In this document: in pieces, positions 34,770 through 43,200 of the stretch
Layout: each line of letters opens with the position of its first letter
Position numbering within the stretch: position 1 is the stretch's first letter
DNA from: Streptomyces endocoffeicus
GTDB lineage: Bacteria; Actinomycetota; Actinomycetes; Streptomycetales; Streptomycetaceae
Assembly (NCBI RefSeq): GCF_016741935.1
Contig: NZ_JAERRG010000040.1
Span: 1-64,000, forward strand
DNA length: 64,000 nt
Direction: 5' to 3'
The notes under the pieces: generated by a model
The model's input: only the letters and a program-made list of their open reading frames with translations
What the model was told of the DNA's origin: nothing
Database searches by the model: none
Made by a program: the position numbers and the translations under genes

Positions 34770-36251
34770 TCAGCGGTAGTCGGGCTGCGTCTGCGTGTTG
34801 AGCTCGGGCAGCCGGACCGACTCGGCGCTGTCGGTGCGCCGGTCGTGGATCTTCAGGACGTCGAAGCCCTTGTCGATGTCGTTGGAGTAGATGTAGCCGT
34901 TGTAGTAGTACGCGGACCAGGATCCGCCGGTGATGAGCGTGTCGCCGGAGAGCGGCCCGCGCTCGAAGTAGCCGATCTCCTTCGGCCGGTCGGAGTCGGT
35001 GAAGTCCCAGATGGACACGCCGCCCTGGTACCACGCCTGGACCATGATGTCGCGGCCCTTGGCCGGGATCAGCGAGCCGTTGTGGGCCACGCAGTTCTCG
35101 GTGTCGGCCTGGTGGCGCGGGATCTTGAAGTAGCTCCGGAAGACCAGCTTGCGCTTGTCGCCCTTGCCGACGATGTCGTAGATGCCGTCGGCACCGCGGT
35201 CCTGGCCCACCTCGGTGTTGCAGGTCGCGGCCACGCCGCCGCCCAGCTCATCGGTGAACACGACCTTGGTGCCGCGCTCGTTGAAGGTGGCCGAGTGCCA
35301 GAAGGCGAAGTTCACGTTGTCCTCGACCCGGTCGATGACCCGCGGCTTCGCGGGGTCGGCTATGTCGAGCAGGATGCCGTCGCCCATGCACGCGCCCGCC
35401 GCCAGCCTCAGCTTGGGGAACGTGGTGAGGTCATGGCAGCCGGTGGTCTGGGAGACGCCGGGGTTGGTGGGCCCACCGGGGTTTCCGCCGTCCGGGAAGA
35501 GCACGGGGAAGTCGATGACCGCGGCCTTCTCGGGCGCCTTACGGGGCACCTTGATGACGGATATGCCGTCGTGCGGAGGCTGGCAGTCCGGGAAGGTGGC
35601 GCTGGGCGAGTACGAGGAGACGTAGATGTACACGTCCTCGCGCTCGGGCACCAGGGTGTGGGTGTGCGAACCGCAGGAGGTCTCGACGGCGGCGACGTAC
35701 TCCGGGTTCCGCTTGTCGCTGATGTCGAAGACCTTCATGCCCTCCCACGAGGACTTCTCGGTCGCGGGCTGGGTGGTGCTGTTGCAGGAGTTGTCGCTGC
35801 GCGAGGAGTCGGTGGAGAGGAAGAGCAGGTCTCCTGAGACCGACACATCGTTCTGCGAGCCCGGGCAGAGCACCTGGCTCACGATCTTCGGGCTCTTCGG
35901 CCGGCTGATGTCGTAGATGACGAAGCCGTCGTAGTTGCCCGCGAAGGCGTACTTGCCCTGGAAGGCCAGGTCGGAGTTGACGCCCTTGAGGTCCTGCTTG
36001 GGGATGTTGGTGAGATGGCTGACGTTGTCGCTGTGGACCTCCTGGTCCACCCCGGGGATGTCGCCGTTCTCGATGGCGGCCCTGGCTTCCGACTGCTGGC
36101 TCTTCGTCACCCGCTCCTTGTGGGGAGCGTCACCGGGGTCGGGCGTGGCGGCCGCCGGGCCCGCGGCCAGCAAGGTGGCCACCAGTCCGAAGGCGGCCAC
36201 GGCCGCGCCGAGGTATCTGCGCCGCTGCGGAGGTCTTTCCCACGGCTTCAC
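34770..36251 (-). CDS. Secreted LVIVD-repeat protein
   Basis: A 493-residue exported protein. The N-terminus has basic residues (ERPPQRRRYLG), a hydrophobic stretch and an AAATPDP cleavage region. Repeats of the LVIVD type follow, e.g. GFVIYDISRPKSPKIVSQV and MKVFDISDKRNPEYVAAV, predicting a beta-propeller. Several cysteines (for example in SCGSHTHTLVP) may form disulfides outside the cell. The GTG at 36251 has AGGGAGG 5 nt upstream; the much longer open frame is a shadow of the neighbour. It is divergent from a DUF305 lipoprotein gene, so they probably share a control region. Function unknown. Confidence 0.85.
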   Translation of the reverse strand: MKPWERPPQRRRYLGAAVAAFGLVATLLAAGPAAATPDPGDAPHKERVTKSQQSEARAAIENGDIPGVDQEVHSDNVSHLTNIPKQDLKGVNSDLAFQGKYAFAGNYDGFVIYDISRPKSPKIVSQVLCPGSQNDVSVSGDLLFLSTDSSRSDNSCNSTTQPATEKSSWEGMKVFDISDKRNPEYVAAVETSCGSHTHTLVPEREDVYIYVSSYSPSATFPDCQPPHDGISVIKVPRKAPEKAAVIDFPVLFPDGGNPGGPTNPGVSQTTGCHDLTTFPKLRLAAGACMGDGILLDIADPAKPRVIDRVEDNVNFAFWHSATFNERGTKVVFTDELGGGVAATCNTEVGQDRGADGIYDIVGKGDKRKLVFRSYFKIPRHQADTENCVAHNGSLIPAKGRDIMVQAWYQGGVSIWDFTDSDRPKEIGYFERGPLSGDTLITGGSWSAYYYNGYIYSNDIDKGFDVLKIHDRRTDSAESVRLPELNTQTQPDYR

Positions 36252-36443
36252 TGCGTCCTCCCTTTGTAGCCGTCTCCGTTCGGAGTTGAACGGTTGACCG
36301 ACCGGGGGAAGTATCGCTCTATCCATGTACACCACAACAGGTAGCAACATGTTCGTAAAGAGATTTTCCCAACGCGTCCGGCTCGGGAGCCCCGCTGACG
36401 TGCTAAGACAATCTGCGGAACCCAAGCGCCCCAGGAGGCCACG
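36252..36443. promoter_or_regulatory. Divergent promoter region LVIVD / DUF305
   Basis: A 192-bp region of lower GC holding both promoters. I could not assign a clear -35/-10 pair. Ribosome sites at both edges are strong (AGGGAGG on the minus strand, AGGAGG at 36433-36438 on the plus strand). Confidence 0.55.
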
Positions 36444-37127
36444 GTGTTGAACCGCCGTACGACGCTCCACTCCGCATCCCTCGCGGCCGCCGCGGCGGCG
36501 GCCGCCCTGGCCCTCGTCCTGACCGGCTGTGACGCGGAGAGCGGCGGTGGGGCCGACGCGGGGAAGGGCAAGGACGGAAAGCCCGCGGTGATCGCGCCGG
36601 GCAAGCCCGGCGAGGCGGCGAAGAAGCTGTCCGCCGAGGAGGCGGCGAAGGCGGGCGACGACGACTCCCCCAACGCGGCCGACCGCTCCTACGTCCGCAT
36701 GATGATCGAGCACCACCGGCAGGCCCTGGTGATGACCGGCCTCACCGCCGACCGCGCCAAGTCGGCGAAGGTCAAGCGGCTCGCGGAGCGCATCGCGTCC
36801 GGGCAGAAGCCGGAGATCGAGGCGATGCGCGCCTGGCAGAAGACGGCCGGCGGCGAGCCGAAGGGCGGCGACGGGGACGGCCACGAGGGCCATGCCGCGA
36901 AGATGCCGGGGATGGCCACCGAGGCCCAGCTCGCGCGGCTGCGCGCCGCCAAGGGCGCCGACTTCGACGCGCTCTTCCTCAAGCTGATGATCACCCATCA
37001 CCGGGGCGCGGTCTCCATGGCCACGGATGTGCTGGCCCAGGGCAACAACGTCCGGGTGGAGGAGATGGCGAACGACGTGATCGCGCAGCAGAGCAGCGAG
37101 ATCCGGCGGATGCGGCAGATGTCGTAG
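36444..37127 (+). CDS. DUF305-family lipoprotein
   Basis: A 227-residue lipoprotein: basic N-terminus, Ala-rich hydrophobic segment and lipobox LVLTGC. The DUF305 domain has two His-His motifs, MMIEHHRQALVM and MMITHHRGAVSM, placed like the paired helices of a ferritin-like metal-binding bundle. An MPGM motif and a His-rich GDGHEGHA loop lie between them. In the family such proteins are often linked to copper or other metal handling; that is inference here. GTG at 36444 follows AGGAGG by 5 nt. Confidence 0.88.
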   Translation: MLNRRTTLHSASLAAAAAAAALALVLTGCDAESGGGADAGKGKDGKPAVIAPGKPGEAAKKLSAEEAAKAGDDDSPNAADRSYVRMMIEHHRQALVMTGLTADRAKSAKVKRLAERIASGQKPEIEAMRAWQKTAGGEPKGGDGDGHEGHAAKMPGMATEAQLARLRAAKGADFDALFLKLMITHHRGAVSMATDVLAQGNNVRVEEMANDVIAQQSSEIRRMRQMS

Positions 37128-37175
37128 CGGACGGCACATGTCGTAGCGGACGGCGCATGTCGTAGCGGGCGGCGC
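37119..37175 (+). repeat. 19-bp x3 tandem repeat across the DUF305 stop codon
   Basis: Three units of 19 bp (37119-37137, 37138-37156, 37157-37175), each beginning ATGTCGTAGCGG. The first contains the last two codons and stop of the DUF305 gene, so the gene end has been duplicated twice downstream. Copies differ by one or two bases. Confidence 0.92.
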
Positions 37176-37348
37176 ACGGAGCCCCGGCGGACCGTTGGAC
37201 CGGCCTGGAGCCGGGCTCGCGGCGCGGTCGCGGGCCCGTGGACCGGCGGCCGGGCGGTGTCACCCGGGCCGGTCCCTCGGCGCGTAGTGCCGGACAGGGC
37301 ACCCCGCCGGGTGGGATGCTGGAGACATCCTGCGGAAGGAGCTACCTC

Positions 37349-38692
37349 GTGCTTCGTGTCGCGGTCATCGGTTCCGGGCCGAGCGGGGTGTACGCCGCCC
37401 AAGCGCTCGTCCAGCAGCAGGCCGTCCCCGAGGTGTCGGTGCATGTGCTGGACCGGCTGCCCTGTCCGTACGGCCTGGTGCGCTACGGTGTCGCGCCCGA
37501 CCACGAGAAGATCAAGTCGCTGCAGAACACGCTGCGCGCGGTCCTGGAGCATCCCCGGGTCAGCTTCCTCGGCAATGTGCAGGTGGGCCCGGACCCGCTG
37601 GTGCCCGAGCGGCTGCTGGGGCTCTATCACGCGGTGGTCTACTGCGTGGGCGCGGCGACCGACCGGCGGCTCGGCGTTCCGGGCGAGGAGCTGCCGGGCA
37701 GCTTCTCCGCGACCGAGTTCGTCTCCTGGTACAGCGCCCATCCCGACGCGACCGTCGACTCCTTCGCGCTCGGGGCGGGCTCCGCCGTGGTCATCGGGGT
37801 GGGCAATGTCGCGGTGGACGTGGCGCGCATTCTGGCCCGTGGGGCGGAGGAGCTGAGGCCCACCGATGTGCCGCACGCCGCTCTCGGGACACTGTCCGAG
37901 AGCCAGGTCTCGGACATCCACATGATCGGCAGGCGCGGGCCGTCGCAGGCGAAGTTCACCACCAAGGAGCTGCGCGAGCTGGGCGCGCTGACCGGCGCCG
38001 ATGTGCTGGTGCGCCCGGAGGAGCTGGCCCTGGACCCGGCGTACGCGGACCCGTCGGGGCTGCCGGGGATCAACCGGCGCAATGTCGAGGTGCTGCGCGA
38101 CTGGGCGCGGCGCGCGCCCACGGGCCGCCCGCGCCGGATCCATCTGCGGTTCTTCCTCAAGCCGGTGGCGCTGCTGGGCGAGGGCGCGGTGCGCGCGGTG
38201 CGCTTCGAGCGGACCGCGCCGGACGGGCGCGGCGGGGTGGCCGGCACCGGGGTGTTCGAGGACATCGAGGCGCCGCTGGTGCTGCGGTCGGTGGGGTATC
38301 GGGGGGTGCCGCTGCCGGGGCTGCCGTTCGACGAGGAGTGCGGCACGGTCCCCAACGCGGCGGGGCGGGTGCTGCGCGGCGGCGTGCCCTCGCCCGGGGA
38401 GTACGTGGCGGGCTGGATCAAGCGCGGGCCGACCGGGGTGATCGGCACCAACCGGCCGTGCGCCAAGGAGACCGTGGCCTCGCTGCTGGCCGACGCGGAC
38501 GCGCTCGCCGCCCGCCCGGTGGCGGCGGATCCGCTGCGGGCGCTGCGCGAGGCCGGGGTGGAGCCGGTGGAGTGGACCGGCTGGCTGCGGATCGAGGCGG
38601 CCGAGGCGGCGCTCGGCGAGGCGCTGGGGCGTACGAAGGTGAAGATCCCGGACTGGACGGGGCTGCTGGGCGCGGCGCGCGGGCAGGAGTGA
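37349..38692 (+). CDS. FprA-type ferredoxin/NADPH oxidoreductase
   Basis: A 447-residue adrenodoxin-reductase-like flavoprotein, close in length to mycobacterial FprA. The FAD motif is IGSGPSGVYAAQ at the N-terminus and the NADPH motif is VIGVGNVAVDVARIL. CPYGLVRYGVAPDHEKIK and GWIKRGPTGVIGTNR are signatures of this family. It passes electrons from NADPH to ferredoxins and so could feed P450s such as GdmP, though it is not in the cluster. The start is GTG at 37349 with GGAAGGAG upstream; the longer frame from 37238 is rejected. Confidence 0.93.
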   Translation: MLRVAVIGSGPSGVYAAQALVQQQAVPEVSVHVLDRLPCPYGLVRYGVAPDHEKIKSLQNTLRAVLEHPRVSFLGNVQVGPDPLVPERLLGLYHAVVYCVGAATDRRLGVPGEELPGSFSATEFVSWYSAHPDATVDSFALGAGSAVVIGVGNVAVDVARILARGAEELRPTDVPHAALGTLSESQVSDIHMIGRRGPSQAKFTTKELRELGALTGADVLVRPEELALDPAYADPSGLPGINRRNVEVLRDWARRAPTGRPRRIHLRFFLKPVALLGEGAVRAVRFERTAPDGRGGVAGTGVFEDIEAPLVLRSVGYRGVPLPGLPFDEECGTVPNAAGRVLRGGVPSPGEYVAGWIKRGPTGVIGTNRPCAKETVASLLADADALAARPVAADPLRALREAGVEPVEWTGWLRIEAAEAALGEALGRTKVKIPDWTGLLGAARGQE

Positions 38693-38732
38693 TCCGGGCC
38701 GGACGAGGGGCGGCTTCCAGCGGCGGTCCGCG

Positions 38733-38804
38733 GGTCCGCGCGGTCCATGGGGTTGGCGCACGGCGGCAGGTCCGCGCGGTCCAAGGGGTTGACACAGGGC
38801 GGCA
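38733..38804 (+). repeat. 36-bp tandem direct repeat upstream of the purine permease gene
   Basis: Two adjacent 36-bp copies (38733-38768 and 38769-38804), 32/36 identical, both starting GGTCCGCGCGGTCCA. Differences turn TTGGCG in copy 1 into TTGACA in copy 2, giving a consensus -35 element. Confidence 0.9.
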
Positions 38805-38831
38805 ACACCCCTGAAATCAACAGATTGTTGA
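38789..38831 (+). promoter_or_regulatory. Candidate promoter and palindromic operator of the NCS2 permease gene
   Basis: TTGACA (38789-38794), a 17-bp spacer, then TGAAAT (38812-38817) as a weak -10. The palindrome TCAACA-GAT-TGTTGA (38817-38831) lies over the expected start site and could bind a repressor. Confidence 0.6.
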
Positions 38832-38893
38832 AGCCTTCTACGGTCGCCTCACCCTGACCCGCCGCCCAACCCCGCGCCGCGCGAGGAGCCGCC

Positions 38894-40300
38894 ATGACGT
38901 CCGTACGCCATCCCGTGTCCGTGCGCCATCCCGTGGACGAGGTGCCGCCGCCCGGCCGGCTCGCCGCCTTCGGACTCCAGCATGTGCTGGCCATGTACGC
39001 GGGCGCGGTGGCCGTGCCACTGATCGTCGGCGGGGCGATGAAGCTGTCCCCCGCCGACCTGGCGTATCTCATCAACGCCGATCTGCTGCTGTGCGGTATC
39101 GCCACGGTCCTGCAGTGCGTGGGGCTGTGGCGGTTCGGCGTCCGGCTGCCGATCATGCAGGGCTGCACCTTCGCGGCGGTCACCCCCATGGTGCTGATCG
39201 GCACGCAGGGCGGCGGACTGCGCGCGATCTACGGCTCGGTGATCGTGGCCGGGGTGGCGATGATCGTGCTGGCGCCGGTCTTCGGACGGCTGCTGCGGTT
39301 CTTCCCACCGCTGGTGACCGGCACGGTGATACTGATCATCGGCCTTTCGCTGCTGCCGGTCGCGGGCAACTGGGCGGCGGGCGGCCAGGGCGCGCCGGAC
39401 TTCGGGGCGCCGAAGAATCTGGGCCTGGCCGCCGGGGTGCTGGTCCTGGTCCTGGCCGTGCAGCGCTTCGGGCCCGGGTTCCTCGGCCGGGTGGCGGTGC
39501 TGGTGGGGATCGTGGCCGGGACGGCGGCCGCGATACCCCTGGGATTCACCGACTTCTCCGGGGTGGGCGACGCCGACTGGGTCGGCGTCTCCACCCCGTT
39601 CCACTTCGGCACCCCGACGTTCGAGACGCCCGCGGTGGTGTCCATGCTGGTCGTCGCGCTGGTGACGATGACCGAGACCACCGGCGACTTCATCGCGGTG
39701 GGCGAGCTGACCGAGCGCCCGGTCGACGGGCGGCGGCTGGCGGACGGACTGCGCGCGGACGGCGCCGCGACCGTGCTCGGCGGGGTCTTCAACACCTTCC
39801 CGTACACCGCCTTCGCGCAGAACGTCGGCCTGGTGGGGATGACCCGGGTGCGCAGCCGCTGGGTGGTGGCGGCGGCGGGCGGCCTGCTGGTGCTGCTCGG
39901 GCTGGGCCCGAAGCTGGGCGCGGTGGTGGCCGCGATCCCGGCCCCGGTACTGGGCGGGGCCGGTCTGGTGATGTTCGGTACGGTCGCGGCGAGCGGGCTG
40001 CGCACACTGGCCGGGGTGGACTTCCGGGACAACCACAACCTGACGGTGGTGGCGGTGTCGGTCGCCGTGGGGCTGCTGCCGGTCGGCGTACCGGGGATCT
40101 ACAAGGAGTTCCCGGACTGGTTCCAGACGGTGATGGACAGCGGGATCAGCGCCGGCTGCGTCACCGCGATCGCGCTCAATCTGCTCTTCAACCACCTGCC
40201 CGGCGGGCGGACTTCAGCCCCGGTCGCCGCCGAGGCGCCCCTCCTGGAGGGCCGCGGCGGCGAGGACGCTGTCGAGCAGTCCGGGGAACAGCGCGTCTAG
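38894..40300 (+). CDS. NCS2-family xanthine/uracil permease
   Basis: A 468-residue inner-membrane transporter with about 12-14 hydrophobic helices. The NAT signature QNVGLVGMTRVRSR is present, and TETTGDFIAVGEL matches the substrate-site region of purine permeases. It probably imports xanthine or uric acid with protons or sodium. The ATG at 38894 follows GAGGAG. The first codons repeat SVRHPV twice, from a small direct duplication. The 3' end overlaps the convergent arsR-like gene by 87 bp. Confidence 0.9.
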   Translation: MTSVRHPVSVRHPVDEVPPPGRLAAFGLQHVLAMYAGAVAVPLIVGGAMKLSPADLAYLINADLLLCGIATVLQCVGLWRFGVRLPIMQGCTFAAVTPMVLIGTQGGGLRAIYGSVIVAGVAMIVLAPVFGRLLRFFPPLVTGTVILIIGLSLLPVAGNWAAGGQGAPDFGAPKNLGLAAGVLVLVLAVQRFGPGFLGRVAVLVGIVAGTAAAIPLGFTDFSGVGDADWVGVSTPFHFGTPTFETPAVVSMLVVALVTMTETTGDFIAVGELTERPVDGRRLADGLRADGAATVLGGVFNTFPYTAFAQNVGLVGMTRVRSRWVVAAAGGLLVLLGLGPKLGAVVAAIPAPVLGGAGLVMFGTVAASGLRTLAGVDFRDNHNLTVVAVSVAVGLLPVGVPGIYKEFPDWFQTVMDSGISAGCVTAIALNLLFNHLPGGRTSAPVAAEAPLLEGRGGEDAVEQSGEQRV

Positions 40301-40621
40301 GTCGGCGCGGCGCAGCGCGCTCATCTTCGCGGTGCCCCGGTAGATCTGGTGGATCACACCGCATTCGCGCAGCACCCGGAAGTGGTGGGTGGTGGTGGAC
40401 TTGCTGACCGGCAGGTCGAAGACCGAACAGGACAGCTCGCAGTTCTCCTCGGCGAGGGTCCGCACCACCCGCATCCGCATGGGGTCGGAGAGCGCGTGCA
40501 GCACGTCCTCGAGGCGGATCGCCTCGCGCCGCGGATGCTCCAGCGAGCGCCCGGACGCCTGGGCCTGGGACGACGCCCGGGGCTGGGACTGGGACGCGGT
40601 CGGCGTGGTCTGCGTCTGCAC
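40214..40621 (-). CDS. ArsR-family transcriptional regulator
   Basis: A 135-residue winged-helix regulator. The HTH region is FDLPVSKSTTTHHFRVLREC, preceded by HALSDPMRMRVVRTLAEE. A ~30-residue disordered Gln/Ser-rich N-terminus precedes it. No metal-binding CxC pair in the classic place, though Cys residues occur in ENCELSCSVFD. The GTG at 40621 has GAGGAG upstream. A 22-bp operator at 40659-40680 is shared with the Old Yellow Enzyme promoter, pointing to autoregulation and to control of that enzyme. Confidence 0.9.
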   Translation of the reverse strand: MQTQTTPTASQSQPRASSQAQASGRSLEHPRREAIRLEDVLHALSDPMRMRVVRTLAEENCELSCSVFDLPVSKSTTTHHFRVLRECGVIHQIYRGTAKMSALRRADLDALFPGLLDSVLAAAALQEGRLGGDRG

Positions 40622-40658
40622 GGCTGCTCCTCATCGCCTCGTTCCGAGACCTCCAGTG

Positions 40659-40680
40659 TAGTTTGACGATCGCCGTACTA
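40659..40680. promoter_or_regulatory. ArsR operator, site 1 (own promoter)
   Basis: A 22-bp imperfect palindrome starting TAGTTTGAC, with a central GATC, and ending CGTACTA. It lies 38 bp upstream of the regulator GTG. Sites 2 and 3 upstream of the OYE gene each match it at 17 of 22 positions by eye. Confidence 0.75.
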
Positions 40681-40734
40681 TTTCGGCTCCGAACTACTCG
40701 AGGCCCCGGACGGGACGACGGTGACGTTCGCGGT

Positions 40735-41814
40735 CTACCGGACCGCGCGGTGGTACTGGTCCGGGGTGCGCACCTGACCGCCCAGTTCGGCCGCCGCACG
40801 GCGGGCGAAGTAGGGGTCGCGGAGCAGTTCGCGGCCCAGCAGCACGGCGTCCGCCTCGCCATTGGTGACGATCTTCTCGGCCTGCTCCGCCTCGGTGATC
40901 AGCCCGACCGCGGCCACCGGCAGCCCGGTCTCCCGGCGCACCCGCGCGGCGAACGGCACCTGGTAGCCCGGCTCCACCGGAATGCGCGCACCCGCGGCGT
41001 TGCCACCGCTGGAGACGTCGAGGAGGTCCACGCCGTGGTCCTTAAGCAGGGCGGCGAGCCGGACGGTGTCGTCCGGGGTCCAGCCGTTCTCCTCCAGCCA
41101 GTCGGTGGCCGAGGTGCGGAAGAACAGCGGCAGTTCCTCCGGCCAGACCGCGCGCACCGCGTCGACGACCTCCAGGGCGAAGCGGACGCGGTTCTCGAAG
41201 GAACCGCCGTAGCCGTCGGTGCGGCGGTTGCTGTGCGGGGAGAGGAACTCATGGATGAGATAGCCGTGGGCGCCGTGGATCTCGGCCACCTGGAAACCGG
41301 CCGCGAGCGCGCGCCGTGCGGCGTCCGCGAACTGGCGGGTGATCTCGCCGATCCGCTCCTCGGACAGCTCGTCCGGCACCGGATGGCCCTCGTCGAACGG
41401 GACCGGGCTGGGCCCCAGCGGCTGCCAGCCCCACTGGTCGGCACCGACCGGCGCGCCGCCCCTCCAGGGAGCGTCGGTGGACGCCTTACGGCCGGCATGG
41501 GCGAGCTGGACGCCCGGGACGGTGCCCTGCTCCTTGAGGAAGCCGACGATCTTACGGAACGCCTCGACCTGGGTGTCGTTCCAGATGCCGAGGTCTCCGG
41601 GGCTGATGCGGCCCTCGGGGGACACGGCCGTCGACTCGACCAGGATCAGTCCGGTGCCGCCGGCGGCGCGGGCGCCGTAGTGGACGAAGTGCCAGTCGTG
41701 CGGGACCCCGGGAGCCTTGTCCGGGTCCGCGCTGTACTGGCACATGGGCGACATCCAGAGGCGGTTGGGGATGGTCAGCGACCGCAGGGTGAAGGGGTCG
41801 AAGAGGGCACTCAT
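40735..41814 (-). CDS. Old Yellow Enzyme (YqjM-type NADPH:enone reductase)
   Basis: A 359-residue FMN enzyme that reduces activated C=C bonds and detoxifies electrophiles. The YqjM class is shown by Cys25 in MSPMCQYSA and the substrate-binding pair His180/His183 in EIHGAHGYLIHEFL. The motif SNRRTDGYGGSFENR is typical. The ATG at 41814 is chosen; two overlapping ArsR-type operators lie 45-83 bp upstream. The regulator gene follows on the same strand after 113 bp, so sensor and enzyme form one stress-response unit. Confidence 0.93.
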   Translation of the reverse strand: MSALFDPFTLRSLTIPNRLWMSPMCQYSADPDKAPGVPHDWHFVHYGARAAGGTGLILVESTAVSPEGRISPGDLGIWNDTQVEAFRKIVGFLKEQGTVPGVQLAHAGRKASTDAPWRGGAPVGADQWGWQPLGPSPVPFDEGHPVPDELSEERIGEITRQFADAARRALAAGFQVAEIHGAHGYLIHEFLSPHSNRRTDGYGGSFENRVRFALEVVDAVRAVWPEELPLFFRTSATDWLEENGWTPDDTVRLAALLKDHGVDLLDVSSGGNAAGARIPVEPGYQVPFAARVRRETGLPVAAVGLITEAEQAEKIVTNGEADAVLLGRELLRDPYFARRAAAELGGQVRTPDQYHRAVR

Positions 41815-41858
41815 GAACGTCTCCGTTTCTCCTCGTGGGGTCCGACCGGACCACCGCT

Positions 41859-41880
41859 TAGTTCGACAATCATCGTAGTA
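41859..41880. promoter_or_regulatory. ArsR operator, site 2 (OYE promoter)
   Basis: 22 bp starting TAGTTCGAC and ending CGTAGTA. Same register as site 1. Confidence 0.72.
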
Positions 41881-41897
41881 CGACGATCGCCAAATTA
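41876..41897. promoter_or_regulatory. ArsR operator, site 3 (OYE promoter)
   Basis: 22 bp starting TAGTACGACGATCGCC and ending AAATTA; it overlaps site 2 by 5 bp, so two dimers could bind side by side. Confidence 0.7.
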
Positions 41898-42020
41898 CGA
41901 AGCCTCTCGTATGACGCGACCACTTCGGGGCCGTTGTCAGTGGGTGGGTGCAGACTCTGTGATGACGGACACATCCATCCGTTCCGCCGTCCCGTCTCGC
42001 ACCCCAAGGAGTGAGCCGTC

Positions 42021-43109
42021 ATGAACGATGTCCTGCTCGCCGTCGGCACCCGCAAGGGCCTCTTCCTCGGCCGCCCCGGCTCCAGCGGGGGCTGGGACTT
42101 CACCGGCCCCCACTTCCCCATGCAGGCGGTGTACTCCGTCGGCATCGACACCCGGGGCGACCGCCCCCGGCTGCTGGCCGGTGCGGACAGCTCGCACTGG
42201 GGCCCCTCGGTCTTCCGCTCCGACAACCTCGGGGCGAGCTGGCACGAGCCCGCCAGACCCGCGGTGAAGTTCCCCGAGGGCACCGACACCTCGCTGGAGC
42301 GGGTGTGGCAGCTGGAGCCGGCCGGGCCCGACGAGCCGGGGGTGGTCTACGCGGGCACCCAGCCGGGCGCGCTGTTCCGCTCCGAGGACGGCGGGGAGAC
42401 CTTCGCGTTCGTCCGCAGTCTGTGGGACCACCCGCAGCGGCCGGAGTGGGGCGAGGGGTTCGGCGGGCAGGCGGTGCACACGGTCGTCACCGATCCGAGG
42501 GACCCGCGGGCGCTCATGGTCGCCGTGTCCTCCGGCGGGGTGTACCGCTCGACGGACGGCGGGGAGAGCTGGGCGCCGTCCAACAGCGGACTCAGGGCGG
42601 ATTTCCTGCCGGATCGGTATCCCGAGTTCGGGCAGTGCGTCCACAAGATCGCCCGGGATCCGGTCGACCCCGACCGGCTCTATCTGCAGAACCACGGCGG
42701 GGTGTACCGCAGCGACGACGGCGGCGGGCACTGGGCCGAGATCAGCGAGGGCCTCCCGGCGGACTTCGGCTTCGCGGTCGCCGTCCATCCGCGCCGGAGC
42801 GGCGTCGCCTACGTCTTCCCGGCCGCCGACGGCTCGGACCGCTACCCCCCGGGCTACCGCTGCCGGGTGTTCCGCACCGAGGACGCGGGCGCCAGCTGGG
42901 AGGAGCGGTGCGCCGGACTGCCGGGCGAGCCGCACTACGGGGTGGTGCTGAGAGACGCGCTGCGCACCGATGACGCCGATCCGGCCGGGGTCTACTTCGG
43001 CAATCGCAACGGCGAGGTGTACGCGAGCGCCGACGAGGGCGAGAGCTGGCGGCAGATCGCCCACCACCTCCCCGATGTGCTGTGTGTCCGGGCCGCGGTG
43101 ATCAACTGA
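42021..43109 (+). CDS. Asp-box (BNR) beta-propeller protein
   Basis: A 362-residue cytoplasmic-looking protein without signal peptide. Six Asp-box motifs of the S-x-D-x-G-x-x-W form are visible: SDNLGASW, SEDGGETF, STDGGESW, SDDGGGHW, TEDAGASW and SADEGESW. This predicts a sialidase/VPS10-like propeller. It starts LLAVGTRKGLFL, a common beginning of the 'exo-alpha-sialidase' annotated group, but no catalytic sialidase residues are evident. The ATG follows AAGGAG. Substrate unknown. Confidence 0.85.
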   Translation: MNDVLLAVGTRKGLFLGRPGSSGGWDFTGPHFPMQAVYSVGIDTRGDRPRLLAGADSSHWGPSVFRSDNLGASWHEPARPAVKFPEGTDTSLERVWQLEPAGPDEPGVVYAGTQPGALFRSEDGGETFAFVRSLWDHPQRPEWGEGFGGQAVHTVVTDPRDPRALMVAVSSGGVYRSTDGGESWAPSNSGLRADFLPDRYPEFGQCVHKIARDPVDPDRLYLQNHGGVYRSDDGGGHWAEISEGLPADFGFAVAVHPRRSGVAYVFPAADGSDRYPPGYRCRVFRTEDAGASWEERCAGLPGEPHYGVVLRDALRTDDADPAGVYFGNRNGEVYASADEGESWRQIAHHLPDVLCVRAAVIN

Positions 43110-43110
43110 G

Positions 43111-43134
43111 GGCGATCGGCCGATGGCGATCGCC
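43111..43134 (+). terminator. Possible terminator after the Asp-box gene
   Basis: GGCGATCG (43111-43118) pairs with CGATCGCC (43127-43134) across an 8-nt loop directly after the stop codon. The stem is short and there is no T-run. Confidence 0.45.
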
Positions 43135-43200
43135 GTGATCGGCTGAGAGTGATCGAGAGGTGGCACGCGGCCACCCGCTGAGCCACTAGAGTGACGCGGT

